Assembly: GCF_025464955.1 (NCBI RefSeq)
Contig: NZ_JAODNM010000167.1
Span: 1-64,000, forward strand
DNA from: Amycolatopsis sp.
GTDB lineage: Bacteria > Actinomycetota > Actinomycetes > Mycobacteriales > Pseudonocardiaceae
Length of the DNA stretch: 64,000 nt
Reading direction: 5' to 3'
Numbering within the stretch: position 1 is the stretch's first letter; each line of letters starts with the position of its first letter. The position numbers and the translations under genes are program-made. Of the stretch, positions 1 through 8,584 are shown piece by piece. The notes under the pieces were generated by a model. The model did no database searches. It had not been told where the DNA came from and saw nothing but the letters and a program-made list of their open reading frames with translations.

Positions 1-2
1 CC

Positions 3-281
3 CCCGGGCAACGCTGCCGTCTCGTGATGCGAGACCGCGGCTGCGCTTTTCCCGGTTGCAACAAGCACGCCAAACACACTGAGGGTCACCACATTGTTTT
101 CTGGGCAGACGGTGGCAAAACAAACTATGAGAACCTCACCCTGCTATGCGGACGCCACCACCGATTAATTCACTGTGGTGGTTGGGAAGTGCGGATGGGC
201 GGTGACGGGAGACCGGACTTCATCCCACCCGACTATCTTGATCCGCTTCGAAACCCCAGGCGAAACACCATGCACGGGTAA
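3..281 (+). CDS. HNH endonuclease, C-terminal part (13E12/DUF222-type), cut by window edge
   Basis: The reading frame is open to the left edge, so the N-terminal part (normally a DUF222 domain) lies outside the window. The visible 92 residues hold the HNH zinc/nuclease module: CAFPGC, then EGHHIVFWADGG, then a Leu-Cys-x-x-His-His ending. This is the layout of the 13E12-repeat HNH proteins common in actinobacteria, presumed DNA endonucleases often tied to mobile DNA. It is followed at once by an inverted repeat that could terminate transcription. Family is clear; biological role is not known. Confidence 0.85.
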   Translation, partial: PGQRCRLVMRDRGCAFPGCNKHAKHTEGHHIVFWADGGKTNYENLTLLCGRHHRLIHCGGWEVRMGGDGRPDFIPPDYLDPLRNPRRNTMHG

Positions 282-298
282 CAAGGACAACCCGTACC

Positions 299-351
299 AG
301 GGCTCGTGAGTGCCGCGACCGGATCATCCGGCCGCGACACTGACGAGCCCT
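299..351. repeat. Near-perfect inverted repeat, CTCGTGAGTG family (diverged copy)
   Basis: Arms of 26 bases (299-324 and 326-351) pair with three mismatches around a single central base. The outer GGGCTCGTGAGTG part matches the elements at 9061-9106 and 19667-19742, so this is a diverged member of one family. It lies 18 bases after the HNH stop codon, where a hairpin terminator would sit. Confidence 0.75.
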
Positions 352-372
352 GACTGCGTTCCCGGCACAACA

Positions 373-393
373 GCAACTCGCCGTCGACTTGCG
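373..393. repeat. Dispersed short palindrome, CGCAACTCG family (copy 1, one mismatch)
   Basis: GCAACTCG and its complement flank a CCGT core, with one arm base changed (GACTTGCG instead of GAGTTGCG). Further copies lie at 653-674, 13381-13402, 13423-13444 and, inverted, 27551-27572. Confidence 0.7.
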
Positions 394-414
394 AAAGCAC
401 TGCGGCAGTACTGA

Positions 415-461
415 ATCGGGGGATCCCTGGTACGAATCATTCGTACCAGGGATCCCCCGAT
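415..461. repeat. 47-bp perfect palindrome
   Basis: Two 23-base arms (415-437 and 439-461) are exact reverse complements around one C at 438. Each arm carries a GGATCC site and ends in TACGAAT next to the centre. It is not related in sequence to the other palindromes here. No poly-T follows it. It could be a bidirectional terminator, a protein-binding site or a small inserted element. Confidence 0.85.
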
Positions 462-652
462 ACGAATGGAAGCGGGCGCGGCGAGCCCGCGGCAGCCTCA
501 GTGATCACATCGACACCGGTGGTACCACCGCGTGACGGATGCGGCGCTCGGATCCGCACCGCAGTCCCTCGCCGCCCCGGTCCTTGCTTCAGTAAACGGA
601 AGCTAGGCGCGCTCGATACCACAGCCTGACCCCACTCCGTACGTGCCTTTAC

Positions 653-674
653 CGCAACTCGCCGTCGAGTTGCG
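653..674. repeat. Dispersed short palindrome, CGCAACTCG family (copy 2)
   Basis: Perfect copy: nine-base arms CGCAACTCG and complement around CCGT. It lies about 30 bases beyond the stop of the minus-strand DUF2786 gene, a terminator position. Confidence 0.8.
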
Positions 675-705
675 AACGCGCCGCAGGCAAAGACAGGCCA
701 AACGC

Positions 706-2028
706 TCAGCCTTCGACTTCCTCGCGGCGGGGGGAGAGGGCGGCGCGGTCGGCGGCGGCGCGGCCGGCGCCCCAGCCGGCTTCGTTACTCACCGAGACGC
801 GCTTTCCTACGGTGGAGGGGAACATCGTTTCGAAGGCCTGGTCGACCTTCTTCTGCTGGGAAGCCAGCACGGGGAGGAGGCGGGCGGCGTCGTGTGTTTC
901 TTCGAGGGTGGCTTCAGCGGCGTGTTCGAGGCGTTCGCCGATCCGGGTCGCGTAGGCGACGAGGAATGACTGCCGGAACGAGCGAGTGCGGGATTGGCCG
1001 GTTTTCGAAGTGTGACCGCCGCTGGCGATCATCGCGCGGGTCGCCTGCAGCAGCAGCGACGTGGTGAGTATCTCGACGGAGTCCAGGTCGTTCTCGTCGC
1101 CGAGGATGCTGACGAACCCGTGTGCGGGATGGAAGATCGCACGGCAGCGGTTCGCCGACGCGACCACGTTCACCAGCAACGACTTCGCGTCCAGGTACGG
1201 CGTTTCGAGCCAGAGCCGCCGGGCCGACACGATGCTGATGATCGACGCGTCCGCCTCGACCAGGACCCGGTCGAGCGCGTGCCGGGTCATCAGCTCCTGC
1301 GCTTTCGCCGACAGTGCCTCCGCCTCCTCGGGGAAGGCACTCGACTCGGCCTTGGCGAGCAGCGCGCGGACGCGGCTCAGCATCTTTTCGTTGACGGAAT
1401 GGTGCGCGACCGGCGCGTTCGCCCGCACCGTGCCGGGCAGCGGCAGGATCCGCTCCTGGTTCGGGAGCGTCATGAGGTTCGAGAACGTCTCGATCACCGT
1501 CGTGAGGGCTTCGTCGGTGACGAGGATGTGCTTGGCGGCCCACTGGCCCATGTGCGGCTGCTCGGACGACCACCAGACGTCGGCGCCGAGCTCGCTGACC
1601 TGGTCCAGCCAGGCCGGGTGCACGGTCGCCGGGGCATACGGGCGCATGAACGCCGCGATCCGGTCGACGACGTAGGCGACGGCGAACTCGTCGAGCTTGC
1701 GCCGGGTCACCTGGTAGAGGTCCTCGGGCAGCCAGCCGTACTCGAAAACCCGTTTCACGATCTCGGCGCCGGCCAGGTCCACGCCCTGTTCGACGAGCCG
1801 GAGCGGCAGCGTTCCCGAGGTCAGCTCGGCCACGCATTCCTTCACCGCGACGGGATACCCCTGCATGTTCGCCCGGGCCGCGGCGCCGATGGCGTTGGCG
1901 ATGTCGGCGGCGGAGAACTGCGTTTGCTGCGCCGACCAGAACGCCGCGCCACCGGAGGATGAGGTACGTGCCTGGGCAGCTCGCTGCTTCGCTTTCGCCG
2001 CCCGTCGCTGACGGTTCTGCTTGCCCAT
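706..2028 (-). CDS. DUF2786 domain-containing protein
   Basis: A 440-residue protein starting with a very basic tail (MGKQNRQRRAAKAKQR), which suggests nucleic-acid contact. The middle (about residues 215-260) contains the DUF2786 signature: a helix reading LLAKAESSAFPEEAEALSAKAQEL followed by MTRHALD, shown here in pieces of one motif. The C-terminal half is predicted alpha-helical with no catalytic motif I recognise. DUF2786 proteins are widespread in actinobacteria and their function is unknown. It is monocistronic, back to back with neither neighbour, and has a palindrome after its stop. Confidence 0.85.
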   Translation of the reverse strand: MGKQNRQRRAAKAKQRAAQARTSSSGGAAFWSAQQTQFSAADIANAIGAAARANMQGYPVAVKECVAELTSGTLPLRLVEQGVDLAGAEIVKRVFEYGWLPEDLYQVTRRKLDEFAVAYVVDRIAAFMRPYAPATVHPAWLDQVSELGADVWWSSEQPHMGQWAAKHILVTDEALTTVIETFSNLMTLPNQERILPLPGTVRANAPVAHHSVNEKMLSRVRALLAKAESSAFPEEAEALSAKAQELMTRHALDRVLVEADASIISIVSARRLWLETPYLDAKSLLVNVVASANRCRAIFHPAHGFVSILGDENDLDSVEILTTSLLLQATRAMIASGGHTSKTGQSRTRSFRQSFLVAYATRIGERLEHAAEATLEETHDAARLLPVLASQQKKVDQAFETMFPSTVGKRVSVSNEAGWGAGRAAADRAALSPRREEVEG

Positions 2029-2066
2029 GACTCCGAGTATCCCCGAAGCCCCCGAACACCCGACCG

Positions 2067-3482
2067 TCAGCCCTCGACCATCAAGGCCAGATAGACGTCG
2101 ACCTGCGTGGTGAACTCGGTCAGGTCGACGCCGAGGATCTCACTCGCCCTCGTGATCCGGTAACGCAACGTGTTGACGTGCACGTGCAGCGCCTTCGCCG
2201 CCCTGGCCGGCGAGCCCGAGCATTCGAGGAATACGCGCACGGACCGCACGAGGTCACCGTGCTGCTCGACGTCGTAGGCCAGCAGCGGCCCGAGCACCCG
2301 CTCACGCAGCGCCGCGCGTAGTTCGTCGGGGGCGCCGGCCAGCAGAAGTCGATGGACGCCGACCTCCTCGCCGGACACCACCGCGACACGTGCGGCGTGG
2401 TTGGTGGCCGCGACCAGTGCGTGCCTGGCCTCCTCGCACGCCCCACGCAGGCCAGGGACGCCTGTCGGGCCGCCCAGTCCGAGCAGGATTCTCGACGTGC
2501 CGAGCAGCTGATCCACTGTGGACAGCGCGGTGGACGCGGTCGACGTCCAGCCCGACGGCCAGCTTTCGTCCGTTTCGGCGAGCGCGCAGGTTTCCTCGCC
2601 GATCGTCCCGAACACTGTCCTGAGTGGATGGTCGGCAAGCAGTTCCGCGAGCAGCTCGCGCCCGACGTTGGCACCGGGCGTGCGGATGAGCAGCACCCGG
2701 ACGGAAGCCTGCGCGCGAAAACCGCTCGCGCTGAAGGCTGCCGCCAGGTCGGACCCGGTCGCCGTACCGTCACCGAGCAGTCGGAGGAGCGTTTCGGCGG
2801 AGTTGTCGGCTCGCTGGATCTGCTCGTCACGCGACCTGGCCAGGCCGATCAGCCCGGCGAGTTCCTCCGCGATCTCGGCGGCGGCCGGTTCGAGTTCGGC
2901 GTCGACCACCAGCAGCCACGGCACCGGGTTGCGACCGGTGATCGGCAGCTTCGTTCGCCCGGCGACCGGCGGAGTCCCGGCCACCAGCCGTCCCGTGCCC
3001 GACACCACCCAGCACGCCGCCCGGAGCTCGGCGCTCCCGTAGGCGAGCAGCGTGGGGACGGACGCGTTCTCGGTCGCGATCGACAGCAGCCGCCGCCGGG
3101 CGCCGGAGTCCCCGGTCAGCGCGAGCACAACCCGCTCGGTGACCAGCGAAAACGACACGTCGACCGGCACTTCGAGCAGCGGGATGCGGTGGCGGGCGCA
3201 CGCCTCGACGACGTCGTCGGGGATGCCGCCGGAGTCCGCGCCGGACGCTGCCAGTGCCGCCGCGCCCGCCTGGACTAGCGCGGCCACGAACGGTTCCGCG
3301 TCACCCGGCCGGCGCCACCACAGCAACCCGCTCAGCACCAGCTCACCGGATGACAGGTACCGGCCGGGGTCGGGCAGTTCCGTTCCGTAGATCCTGGTGA
3401 CCTCGCGGTCGAGCAGCTCGGCCCCGGTGCGCAGTCGCAAGCCGAGGCCGGGCAGGTCCAGAAGAGTTTTCAGCACTGTCAT
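2067..3482 (-). CDS. pucR: PucR-family transcriptional regulator of purine catabolism
   Basis: A 471-residue regulator with the PucR N-terminal domain (about residues 1-125, with GRYLSSGELVLSGLLWW) and a C-terminal PucR-type helix-turn-helix (about 415-471, with HVHVNTLRYRITRASEILG). I start it at the ATG at 3482, which opens MTVLKTLLDLPGL as family members do; an upstream start would add 17 non-conserved residues and reach towards the divergent promoter. PucR proteins control purine-degradation genes, and this one is divergent from the xanthine dehydrogenase operon 100 bases away, so control of that operon is a strong inference. The effector is not evident from the sequence. Confidence 0.88.
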   Translation of the reverse strand: MTVLKTLLDLPGLGLRLRTGAELLDREVTRIYGTELPDPGRYLSSGELVLSGLLWWRRPGDAEPFVAALVQAGAAALAASGADSGGIPDDVVEACARHRIPLLEVPVDVSFSLVTERVVLALTGDSGARRRLLSIATENASVPTLLAYGSAELRAACWVVSGTGRLVAGTPPVAGRTKLPITGRNPVPWLLVVDAELEPAAAEIAEELAGLIGLARSRDEQIQRADNSAETLLRLLGDGTATGSDLAAAFSASGFRAQASVRVLLIRTPGANVGRELLAELLADHPLRTVFGTIGEETCALAETDESWPSGWTSTASTALSTVDQLLGTSRILLGLGGPTGVPGLRGACEEARHALVAATNHAARVAVVSGEEVGVHRLLLAGAPDELRAALRERVLGPLLAYDVEQHGDLVRSVRVFLECSGSPARAAKALHVHVNTLRYRITRASEILGVDLTEFTTQVDVYLALMVEG

Positions 3483-3582
3483 CGGACTTGTAGGAAAGCA
3501 CAAAGACCCGGCTCCGCGCTGCCCCCGGTTCATACTTCGGCGCCGTTGCGGGCATGACCGCCGTCACTGTGTACTGACCCAC
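3483..3582. promoter_or_regulatory. Divergent promoter region pucR / xdh operon
   Basis: 100 bases between two divergent starts. An imperfect dyad, CTTGT at 3487-3491 and ACAAAG at 3500-3505, lies 5-23 bases upstream of the pucR start codon and could be a PucR site. A CATACT at about 3531 could be a -10 element for the xdh operon. Neither is confirmed by a matched -35. Confidence 0.35.
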
Positions 3583-4482
3583 ATGGATTTCCTGCGTCCC
3601 ACCACGCTGGCCGACGCGCTCGCCCTCAAAGCCGAGCGGCCGGACGCCGTGCCCATCGCCGGCGGCACCGATGTCATGGTCGAGCTCAACTTCGACCACC
3701 GGCGGCCCGCGGCGCTCCTCGACCTGACCGGGGTTCCGGAGCTGGCCGATTGGTCCTCAGTGTCCTCAGTGTCGTCGGCTGCTGACACCGTGCGGCTCGG
3801 CGCCGGCGTGCCCTACGTCCGGGTGATCGCTGAACTGGGTGACAAACTCCCTGGTCTGGCGATGGCGTCGAGGACGGTCGGGTCGCCGCAGATCCGCAAC
3901 CGCGGGACCGTCGGCGGCAACCTCGGCGCCGCGTCGCCCGCCGGGGACACCCATCCGGTGCTGCTTGCGGTGGGTGCCAGCGTCGAGGTCGCGTCCGTGC
4001 GTGGCGTGCGCACCATCCCGGCCGACGAGTTCTACCTGGGGGTCAAGCGCAACGCGGTGGAACCCGACGAGCTCATCACGGCGGTCAACGTGCCGGTCAC
4101 GGCCGCGCCGCAGCAGTTTTCCAAGGTCGGGACGCGCAACGCGATGGTCATCGCGGTCTGCTCTTTCGCGATCGCCCTGCATCCCGAACGGGAAGCGATC
4201 GGGGCAGCGGTCGGGTCCGCCGCACCGACGCCGCGTCGCGCGCTCAAGGCCGAAGCGTTCCTGGCCGGCGAGTTGACAGACAAGAAGCTGTGGGGCTCAC
4301 GGGCACCGATCGCGGACTCCGTGCGCCGCCGGTTCGGCGAGTTGGTGGCTTCGGCGAGCGCGCCCATCGACGACGTCCGCGGCAGCGCCGACTATCGCCG
4401 GCACGCCCTCTCGGTGCTGGCCAGGCGGACGCTGACCTGGGCATGGAACGACTATCAGGGGAGTGACAGCGCGTGCGCGTGA
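3583..4482 (+). CDS. xdhB: Xanthine dehydrogenase family, FAD-binding subunit
   Basis: A 299-residue medium subunit of a molybdenum hydroxylase. It opens MDFLRPTTLADALAL and carries the FAD pyrophosphate-binding loop PIAGGTDVMVE near residue 30 and the second loop TVGSPQIRNRGTVGGNLG near residue 105, the two signatures of the CoxM/XdhB family. The start at 3583 matches the family's N-terminus; in-frame codons upstream give a non-homologous basic tail. It passes electrons from the FeS centres to NAD or another acceptor. Its stop overlaps the start of the 2Fe-2S subunit by 10 bases, so the two are translationally coupled. Confidence 0.93.
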   Translation: MDFLRPTTLADALALKAERPDAVPIAGGTDVMVELNFDHRRPAALLDLTGVPELADWSSVSSVSSAADTVRLGAGVPYVRVIAELGDKLPGLAMASRTVGSPQIRNRGTVGGNLGAASPAGDTHPVLLAVGASVEVASVRGVRTIPADEFYLGVKRNAVEPDELITAVNVPVTAAPQQFSKVGTRNAMVIAVCSFAIALHPEREAIGAAVGSAAPTPRRALKAEAFLAGELTDKKLWGSRAPIADSVRRRFGELVASASAPIDDVRGSADYRRHALSVLARRTLTWAWNDYQGSDSACA

Positions 4483-4946
4483 ACGTGACGATCAATGGCG
4501 AGCCACGCCAGGCCGACGACGTGTGGGAGGGCGAGAGCCTGCTCTACGTGCTGCGTGAGCGGCTCGGCCTCCCCGGTTCCAAGAATGCCTGCGAGCAGGG
4601 CGAATGCGGGTCGTGCACGGTGTACCTCGACCAGGTGCCGGTGTGCTCGTGCCTGGTCGCGGCCGGGCAGGTCGAGGGCCGCGAGGTCCGCACGGTCGAG
4701 GGACTCGCCGACGGCGACACGCTCGACCCGATCCAGCAGTCCTTTGTGGATGCCGGGGCCGTGCAATGCGGTTTCTGCACACCTGGTCTCGTCGTCGCGG
4801 CGCACGACCTGCTGAACCGCGTGCCCAACCCGAATGACGAGGAAATCCGCGAGGCCCTCGCCGGGAACCTCTGCCGCTGCACCGGATACGAGAAGATCCT
4901 CGACGCCGTGCGGCTCGCGTCGACGGTCAAGGGGGGTGCGGTATGA
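4473..4946 (+). CDS. xdhC: Xanthine dehydrogenase family, [2Fe-2S] subunit
   Basis: A 157-residue small subunit with both cluster-binding motifs of the CoxS/XdhC family: the plant-ferredoxin type CEQGECGSC plus a later Cys near residues 40-60, and the C-terminal domain pair CGFC and CRCTGY. It starts with GTG inside the end of the FAD subunit gene. The clusters relay electrons from the molybdenum site to FAD. The symbol follows the E. coli naming in which XdhC is the FeS subunit; elsewhere xdhC names the MoCo chaperone, which is not in this window. Confidence 0.93.
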   Translation: MRVNVTINGEPRQADDVWEGESLLYVLRERLGLPGSKNACEQGECGSCTVYLDQVPVCSCLVAAGQVEGREVRTVEGLADGDTLDPIQQSFVDAGAVQCGFCTPGLVVAAHDLLNRVPNPNDEEIREALAGNLCRCTGYEKILDAVRLASTVKGGAV

Positions 4947-6292
4947 GGACCGTGATCGAGAACGCGGCCATCGCGACGGTCGACGCCGCGGGAACCGAGA
5001 TCCACAGCGGACACGTCGTCGTCGACAACGAGGTGATCGTCGCCGTCGGCGAGGGCTCCGCCCCAGCCGGAGAAGCCGGCGAGCGGATCGACGGACGCGG
5101 CAAGCTGGTGACCCCCGGTTTGATCAACACCCACCACCACCTTTACCAGTGGGCCACGCGCGGGCTCGCCGCCGACCACACGCTCTTCGAGTGGCTGGTC
5201 GAGCTGTACCCGATCTGGGGCAGGCTCGACGCCGGGATCACGCACGCCGCCGCGACGGCCGGCCTCGCTCGGCTCGCGCTGACCGGCTGCACGACCATCG
5301 CCGACCACCACTACGTCTTCCCGCGCGACGCCGGTGACCAGGTCGAAGCGTTGGTCGCCGCCAACGACCGGATCGGCACGCGCATCCACGTCGTGCGCGG
5401 CTCGATGGACCGCGGCGAGTCCCAGGGCGGGCTGCCGCCGGACAACCTCGTCGAGGACACCGAGGCCGCGCTGCTCGGCACCGAGCAGGCGATCGACCGG
5501 TTCCACGACCGGTCCGCGAACGCCCGCGTCCAGATCGCCGCTGGACCGTGCTCGCCGTTCTCCGTCAGCGAGCGCCTGATGACCGGCGCCGCGGAGCTGG
5601 CCCGGCGCAAGGGCGTCCGACTCCATACCCATCTCGCCGAGACGATCGACGAGGAGCAGCAGTGCCTCGCCGAAGTCGGCTGCACACCTGCGGAGTACGC
5701 GGACAAGCTCGGCTGGCTCGGTGACGACGTCTGGTTGGCTCACACGATCCACCTCGCCCCCGACGCGATCCGCCGGATGGGCGCGACCCGCACCGGCTCC
5801 GCGCACTGCCCGACGTCGAACGGTCGCATCGGTGCCGGGATCGCGCCGGTCCGCGACCTGCTCGACGCCGGTGTGCCGGTCGGTCTCGGGGCCGACGGCG
5901 CGGCGTCCAACGAGTCCGGCGGGCTCGGCGAGGAGTTGCACGAGGCGTTGCTGCAGGCGCGTCAGCGCGGCGGACCCCGCGGGCTGACTACCCGCGAGGC
6001 GCTGTGGATGGGCACGATGGGTGGGGCGCGCTGCCTTGGCCGTGAAGGCGAAATCGGTTCCATCGAGCCGGGCAAGCTCGCAGATTTGGCGATCTGGGAC
6101 CTCGGCGGCCTGCGCTACGCGGGTATCACCGATCCGGTCGCCGCGCTGGTCCTCGGCTCGGTCCCGCCCATACACCGGTTGCTGGTCGGCGGCCGGACCG
6201 TGGTGTCCAACGCGGAACTCCAGAACGCCGACGAGGACTCGATCGCCCGGGAACTCACCGTGGCGAGCGCGAAACTGCGGGAGACCCGATGA
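4943..6292 (+). CDS. 8-oxoguanine deaminase (amidohydrolase family)
   Basis: A 449-residue amidohydrolase of the guanine/8-oxoguanine deaminase and chlorohydrolase group. The metal ligands are visible: NTHHHL (His64 and His66), HTHLAE in the middle, and GLGADGAASNE carrying the late Asp. 8-Oxoguanine deaminase converts 8-oxoguanine directly to uric acid and ammonia. The start ATG overlaps the stop of the FeS subunit, and its own stop overlaps the start of the molybdenum subunit, so it is embedded inside the xanthine dehydrogenase operon. A related triazine- or guanine-deaminase activity is the main alternative, but the context of urate formation favours the oxoguanine activity. Confidence 0.85.
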   Translation: MRTVIENAAIATVDAAGTEIHSGHVVVDNEVIVAVGEGSAPAGEAGERIDGRGKLVTPGLINTHHHLYQWATRGLAADHTLFEWLVELYPIWGRLDAGITHAAATAGLARLALTGCTTIADHHYVFPRDAGDQVEALVAANDRIGTRIHVVRGSMDRGESQGGLPPDNLVEDTEAALLGTEQAIDRFHDRSANARVQIAAGPCSPFSVSERLMTGAAELARRKGVRLHTHLAETIDEEQQCLAEVGCTPAEYADKLGWLGDDVWLAHTIHLAPDAIRRMGATRTGSAHCPTSNGRIGAGIAPVRDLLDAGVPVGLGADGAASNESGGLGEELHEALLQARQRGGPRGLTTREALWMGTMGGARCLGREGEIGSIEPGKLADLAIWDLGGLRYAGITDPVAALVLGSVPPIHRLLVGGRTVVSNAELQNADEDSIARELTVASAKLRETR

Positions 6293-8574
6293 GTACCGCG
6301 ACAGAGACGGTTACCGGCACGACGAACGGCGTCGGCGCGAGCCCGCTGCGCCCGGACGGCACGATCAAGGTGCGCGGCGAGTTCGCGTATTCCTCGGACC
6401 TGTGGCATGAGGACATGGTGTGGGGTGTGACGCTGCGGAGCCCGCATCCGTACGCCCGCATCCTCGGCATCGATATCACCGAAGCGCTCAAACTCCCTGG
6501 GGTGTCAGCGGTTCTCACCCATTCCGACGTGCCCGGCGTCAACCGCTACGGGCTGGAGCATCAGGACCAGCCCGTGCTGGCCGTCGATGTCGTCCGATAT
6601 CAGGGTGAGCCGGTCGCGATCATCGCCGCGGACCACCCGGAAACGGCGCGTCGCGCGATGAAGCGGATCGTCGTCGACTACGAGGTCCTCGAGCCTGTCA
6701 TCGACGTCGAAGCGGCAGTGGCCGGCGAGGGTGCGAAGCTGCATCCCGGTGGCAACGTCGTCCGGCATGTCCCCATCCGGCGCGGAAACGTCGACGTCGA
6801 AGCCGCCGTGGTCGTCAGCGGGACTTACGAGGTCGGCATGCAGGACCAGGCGTTCCTCGGTCCGGAGTCCGGTCTCGCGGTACCGGCCGAAGACGGTGGC
6901 ATCGACCTTTTTGTTGCCACGCAATGGTTGCACGTCGACCAGCAGCAGATCATCGCCGCGCTGGGCCTGCCGAAGGACAAGGTGAGGCTGACGCTCGGCG
7001 GTGTCGGCGGCGCGTTCGGCGGCCGCGAGGACCTGTCGATCCAGGTGCACGCGTGCCTCCTCGCGCTGCACACCGGCAAGCCCGTGAAGATGGTCTACAA
7101 CCGCGAAGAGTCCTTCTACGGCCATGTTCATCGGCATCCCGCGCGGATGTACTACGAGCACGGCGCGGACGTCGACGGCAAGCTGCTCTACGTCAAGGCA
7201 CGCCTGTACCTGGACGGCGGTGCCTACGCGTCGTCGACCGGGGCCGTGGTCGCCAACGCGGCGACCTTGGGGGTCGGCCCGTACAATGTCGACAACGTGT
7301 CCATCGACTGCTGGGGCACCTACAGCAACAACCCGCCCTGCGGCGCGATGCGGGGCTTCGGCGCGGTCCAGGCCGGGTTCGCCTACGAGTCGCAAATGGA
7401 CAAACTCGCCGAGGCGTGCGGACTCGACCCCGTCGAGGTGCGTGTGCGCAACGCGATGTCCGAAGGCAGTGTGATGCCAACCGGGCAGGTGCTCGACTCG
7501 GCCGCGCCGGTCGAGGAACTGTTGCTGCGCTTGCAGAACAAGCCGCTGCCGGCCGCCGAAGGCAAACTCGACCTGCGCCGGATGCCCGGCGGTGTGTCCA
7601 ACACGACCCACGGTGAAGGCGTCGTCCGCGGTGTCGGTTACGCCGTCGGCATCAAGAACGTCTGCTTCTCCGAAGGTTTCGACGACTATTCGACGGCCCG
7701 CGTGCGGCTCCAGATCGTCGGCGGTGAGCCGGCCGCGATGGTGCACACGGCCGCGTGCGAGGTCGGCCAGGGCCTGGTGACGATCATGCAGCAGATCGTC
7801 CGGACCGAACTGGGCATCGAGCAGGTCACCATCCTGCCGATGGACACCACCATCGGCAACGGCGGCTCGACGTCGGCGTCGCGGCAGACCTACGTCACCG
7901 GGGGAGCGGTGCAGGCCGCGTGCCTGGCCGTGCGCGCGGAACTTTTCGCGCACGCGGAGGGGAAGCTCGGCGCGCGGGCCAGTGAACTGAGCGTCTCCGG
8001 CGGCAAGCTCGTCTCGTCGGCCGACGGCGTGCTCGCGGACCTCGTCGACGTGCTGGACACCGAGGTGTTCGACAAGACTGTCGAATGGCGCCACCGGCCC
8101 ACCGAGGGCCTAGACCCGGAAAGCGGGCAGGGCAACGCTCACGTGCAGTACGGCTTTGCGGCGCATCGCGCGGTCGTCGACGTCGACACCGAACTCGGGC
8201 TGGTGAAGGTGATCTCGCTCGACTGCGCGCAGGACGTCGGCAAGGCGATGAACCCGCAGGCCGTACTCGGGCAGATCCAGGGCGGCTCGGCGCAGGGCCT
8301 CGGACTCGCCGTCATGGAGGAGATCCAGACCGTCGGCGGCAAGATTCGCAACCCGTCGTTCACCGACTACCTGATCCCGACCGTGCTGGACATGCCGCCG
8401 ATGAGCATCGACGTCCTCGAGCTCGCCGACCCGCACGCCCCCTACGGACTGCGAGGTGTCGGGGAACCCCCGACCATCTCGTCCACCCCGGCGATCGTCG
8501 CGGCCATCCGCGCCGCCACTGGCCTCGCGCTGACCCGCGTCCCGGTCCGCCCCGAACACCTCACCGGAACCTAG
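6289..8574 (+). CDS. xdhA: Xanthine dehydrogenase family, molybdenum-binding subunit
   Basis: A 761-residue large subunit. It begins with the aldehyde oxidase/xanthine dehydrogenase a/b hammerhead domain (about residues 20-130). The molybdenum domain follows, with GGVGGAFGGRED near 240, the substrate-site loop CGAMRGFGAVQ near 350, the pterin-binding GGSTSASRQTY near 525, and LRGVGEPP near 725 carrying the catalytic Glu. With the two upstream subunits it makes the heterotrimer that oxidises hypoxanthine/xanthine to urate. It is ATGA-coupled to the deaminase gene. Substrate is inferred from context, since the family also includes CO and aldehyde oxidases. Confidence 0.92.
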   Translation: MSTATETVTGTTNGVGASPLRPDGTIKVRGEFAYSSDLWHEDMVWGVTLRSPHPYARILGIDITEALKLPGVSAVLTHSDVPGVNRYGLEHQDQPVLAVDVVRYQGEPVAIIAADHPETARRAMKRIVVDYEVLEPVIDVEAAVAGEGAKLHPGGNVVRHVPIRRGNVDVEAAVVVSGTYEVGMQDQAFLGPESGLAVPAEDGGIDLFVATQWLHVDQQQIIAALGLPKDKVRLTLGGVGGAFGGREDLSIQVHACLLALHTGKPVKMVYNREESFYGHVHRHPARMYYEHGADVDGKLLYVKARLYLDGGAYASSTGAVVANAATLGVGPYNVDNVSIDCWGTYSNNPPCGAMRGFGAVQAGFAYESQMDKLAEACGLDPVEVRVRNAMSEGSVMPTGQVLDSAAPVEELLLRLQNKPLPAAEGKLDLRRMPGGVSNTTHGEGVVRGVGYAVGIKNVCFSEGFDDYSTARVRLQIVGGEPAAMVHTAACEVGQGLVTIMQQIVRTELGIEQVTILPMDTTIGNGGSTSASRQTYVTGGAVQAACLAVRAELFAHAEGKLGARASELSVSGGKLVSSADGVLADLVDVLDTEVFDKTVEWRHRPTEGLDPESGQGNAHVQYGFAAHRAVVDVDTELGLVKVISLDCAQDVGKAMNPQAVLGQIQGGSAQGLGLAVMEEIQTVGGKIRNPSFTDYLIPTVLDMPPMSIDVLELADPHAPYGLRGVGEPPTISSTPAIVAAIRAATGLALTRVPVRPEHLTGT

Positions 8575-8584
8575 GAGCGTATTC

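Larger units (their letters stand above)
282..705. other. Gene-free stretch with four palindromic elements
   Basis: I see no credible gene between the HNH endonuclease and the DUF2786 gene. The stretch instead contains a 53-bp imperfect palindrome (299-351), two copies of a dispersed 22-bp palindrome (373-393, 653-674) and a 47-bp perfect palindrome (415-461). The one small minus-strand reading frame (437-622) runs through the big palindrome and resembles no family. Confidence 0.7.

Noticed and set aside
437..622. Small minus-strand reading frame near the left edge
   Set aside because: It runs through half of the 47-bp palindrome, has no ribosome site and no recognisable domain.
4544..6175. 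Long minus-strand reading frame across the xdh FeS and oxoguanine deaminase genes
   Set aside because: Low-complexity Arg/Gly/Val sequence opposite two genes with perfect family motifs; no ribosome site.
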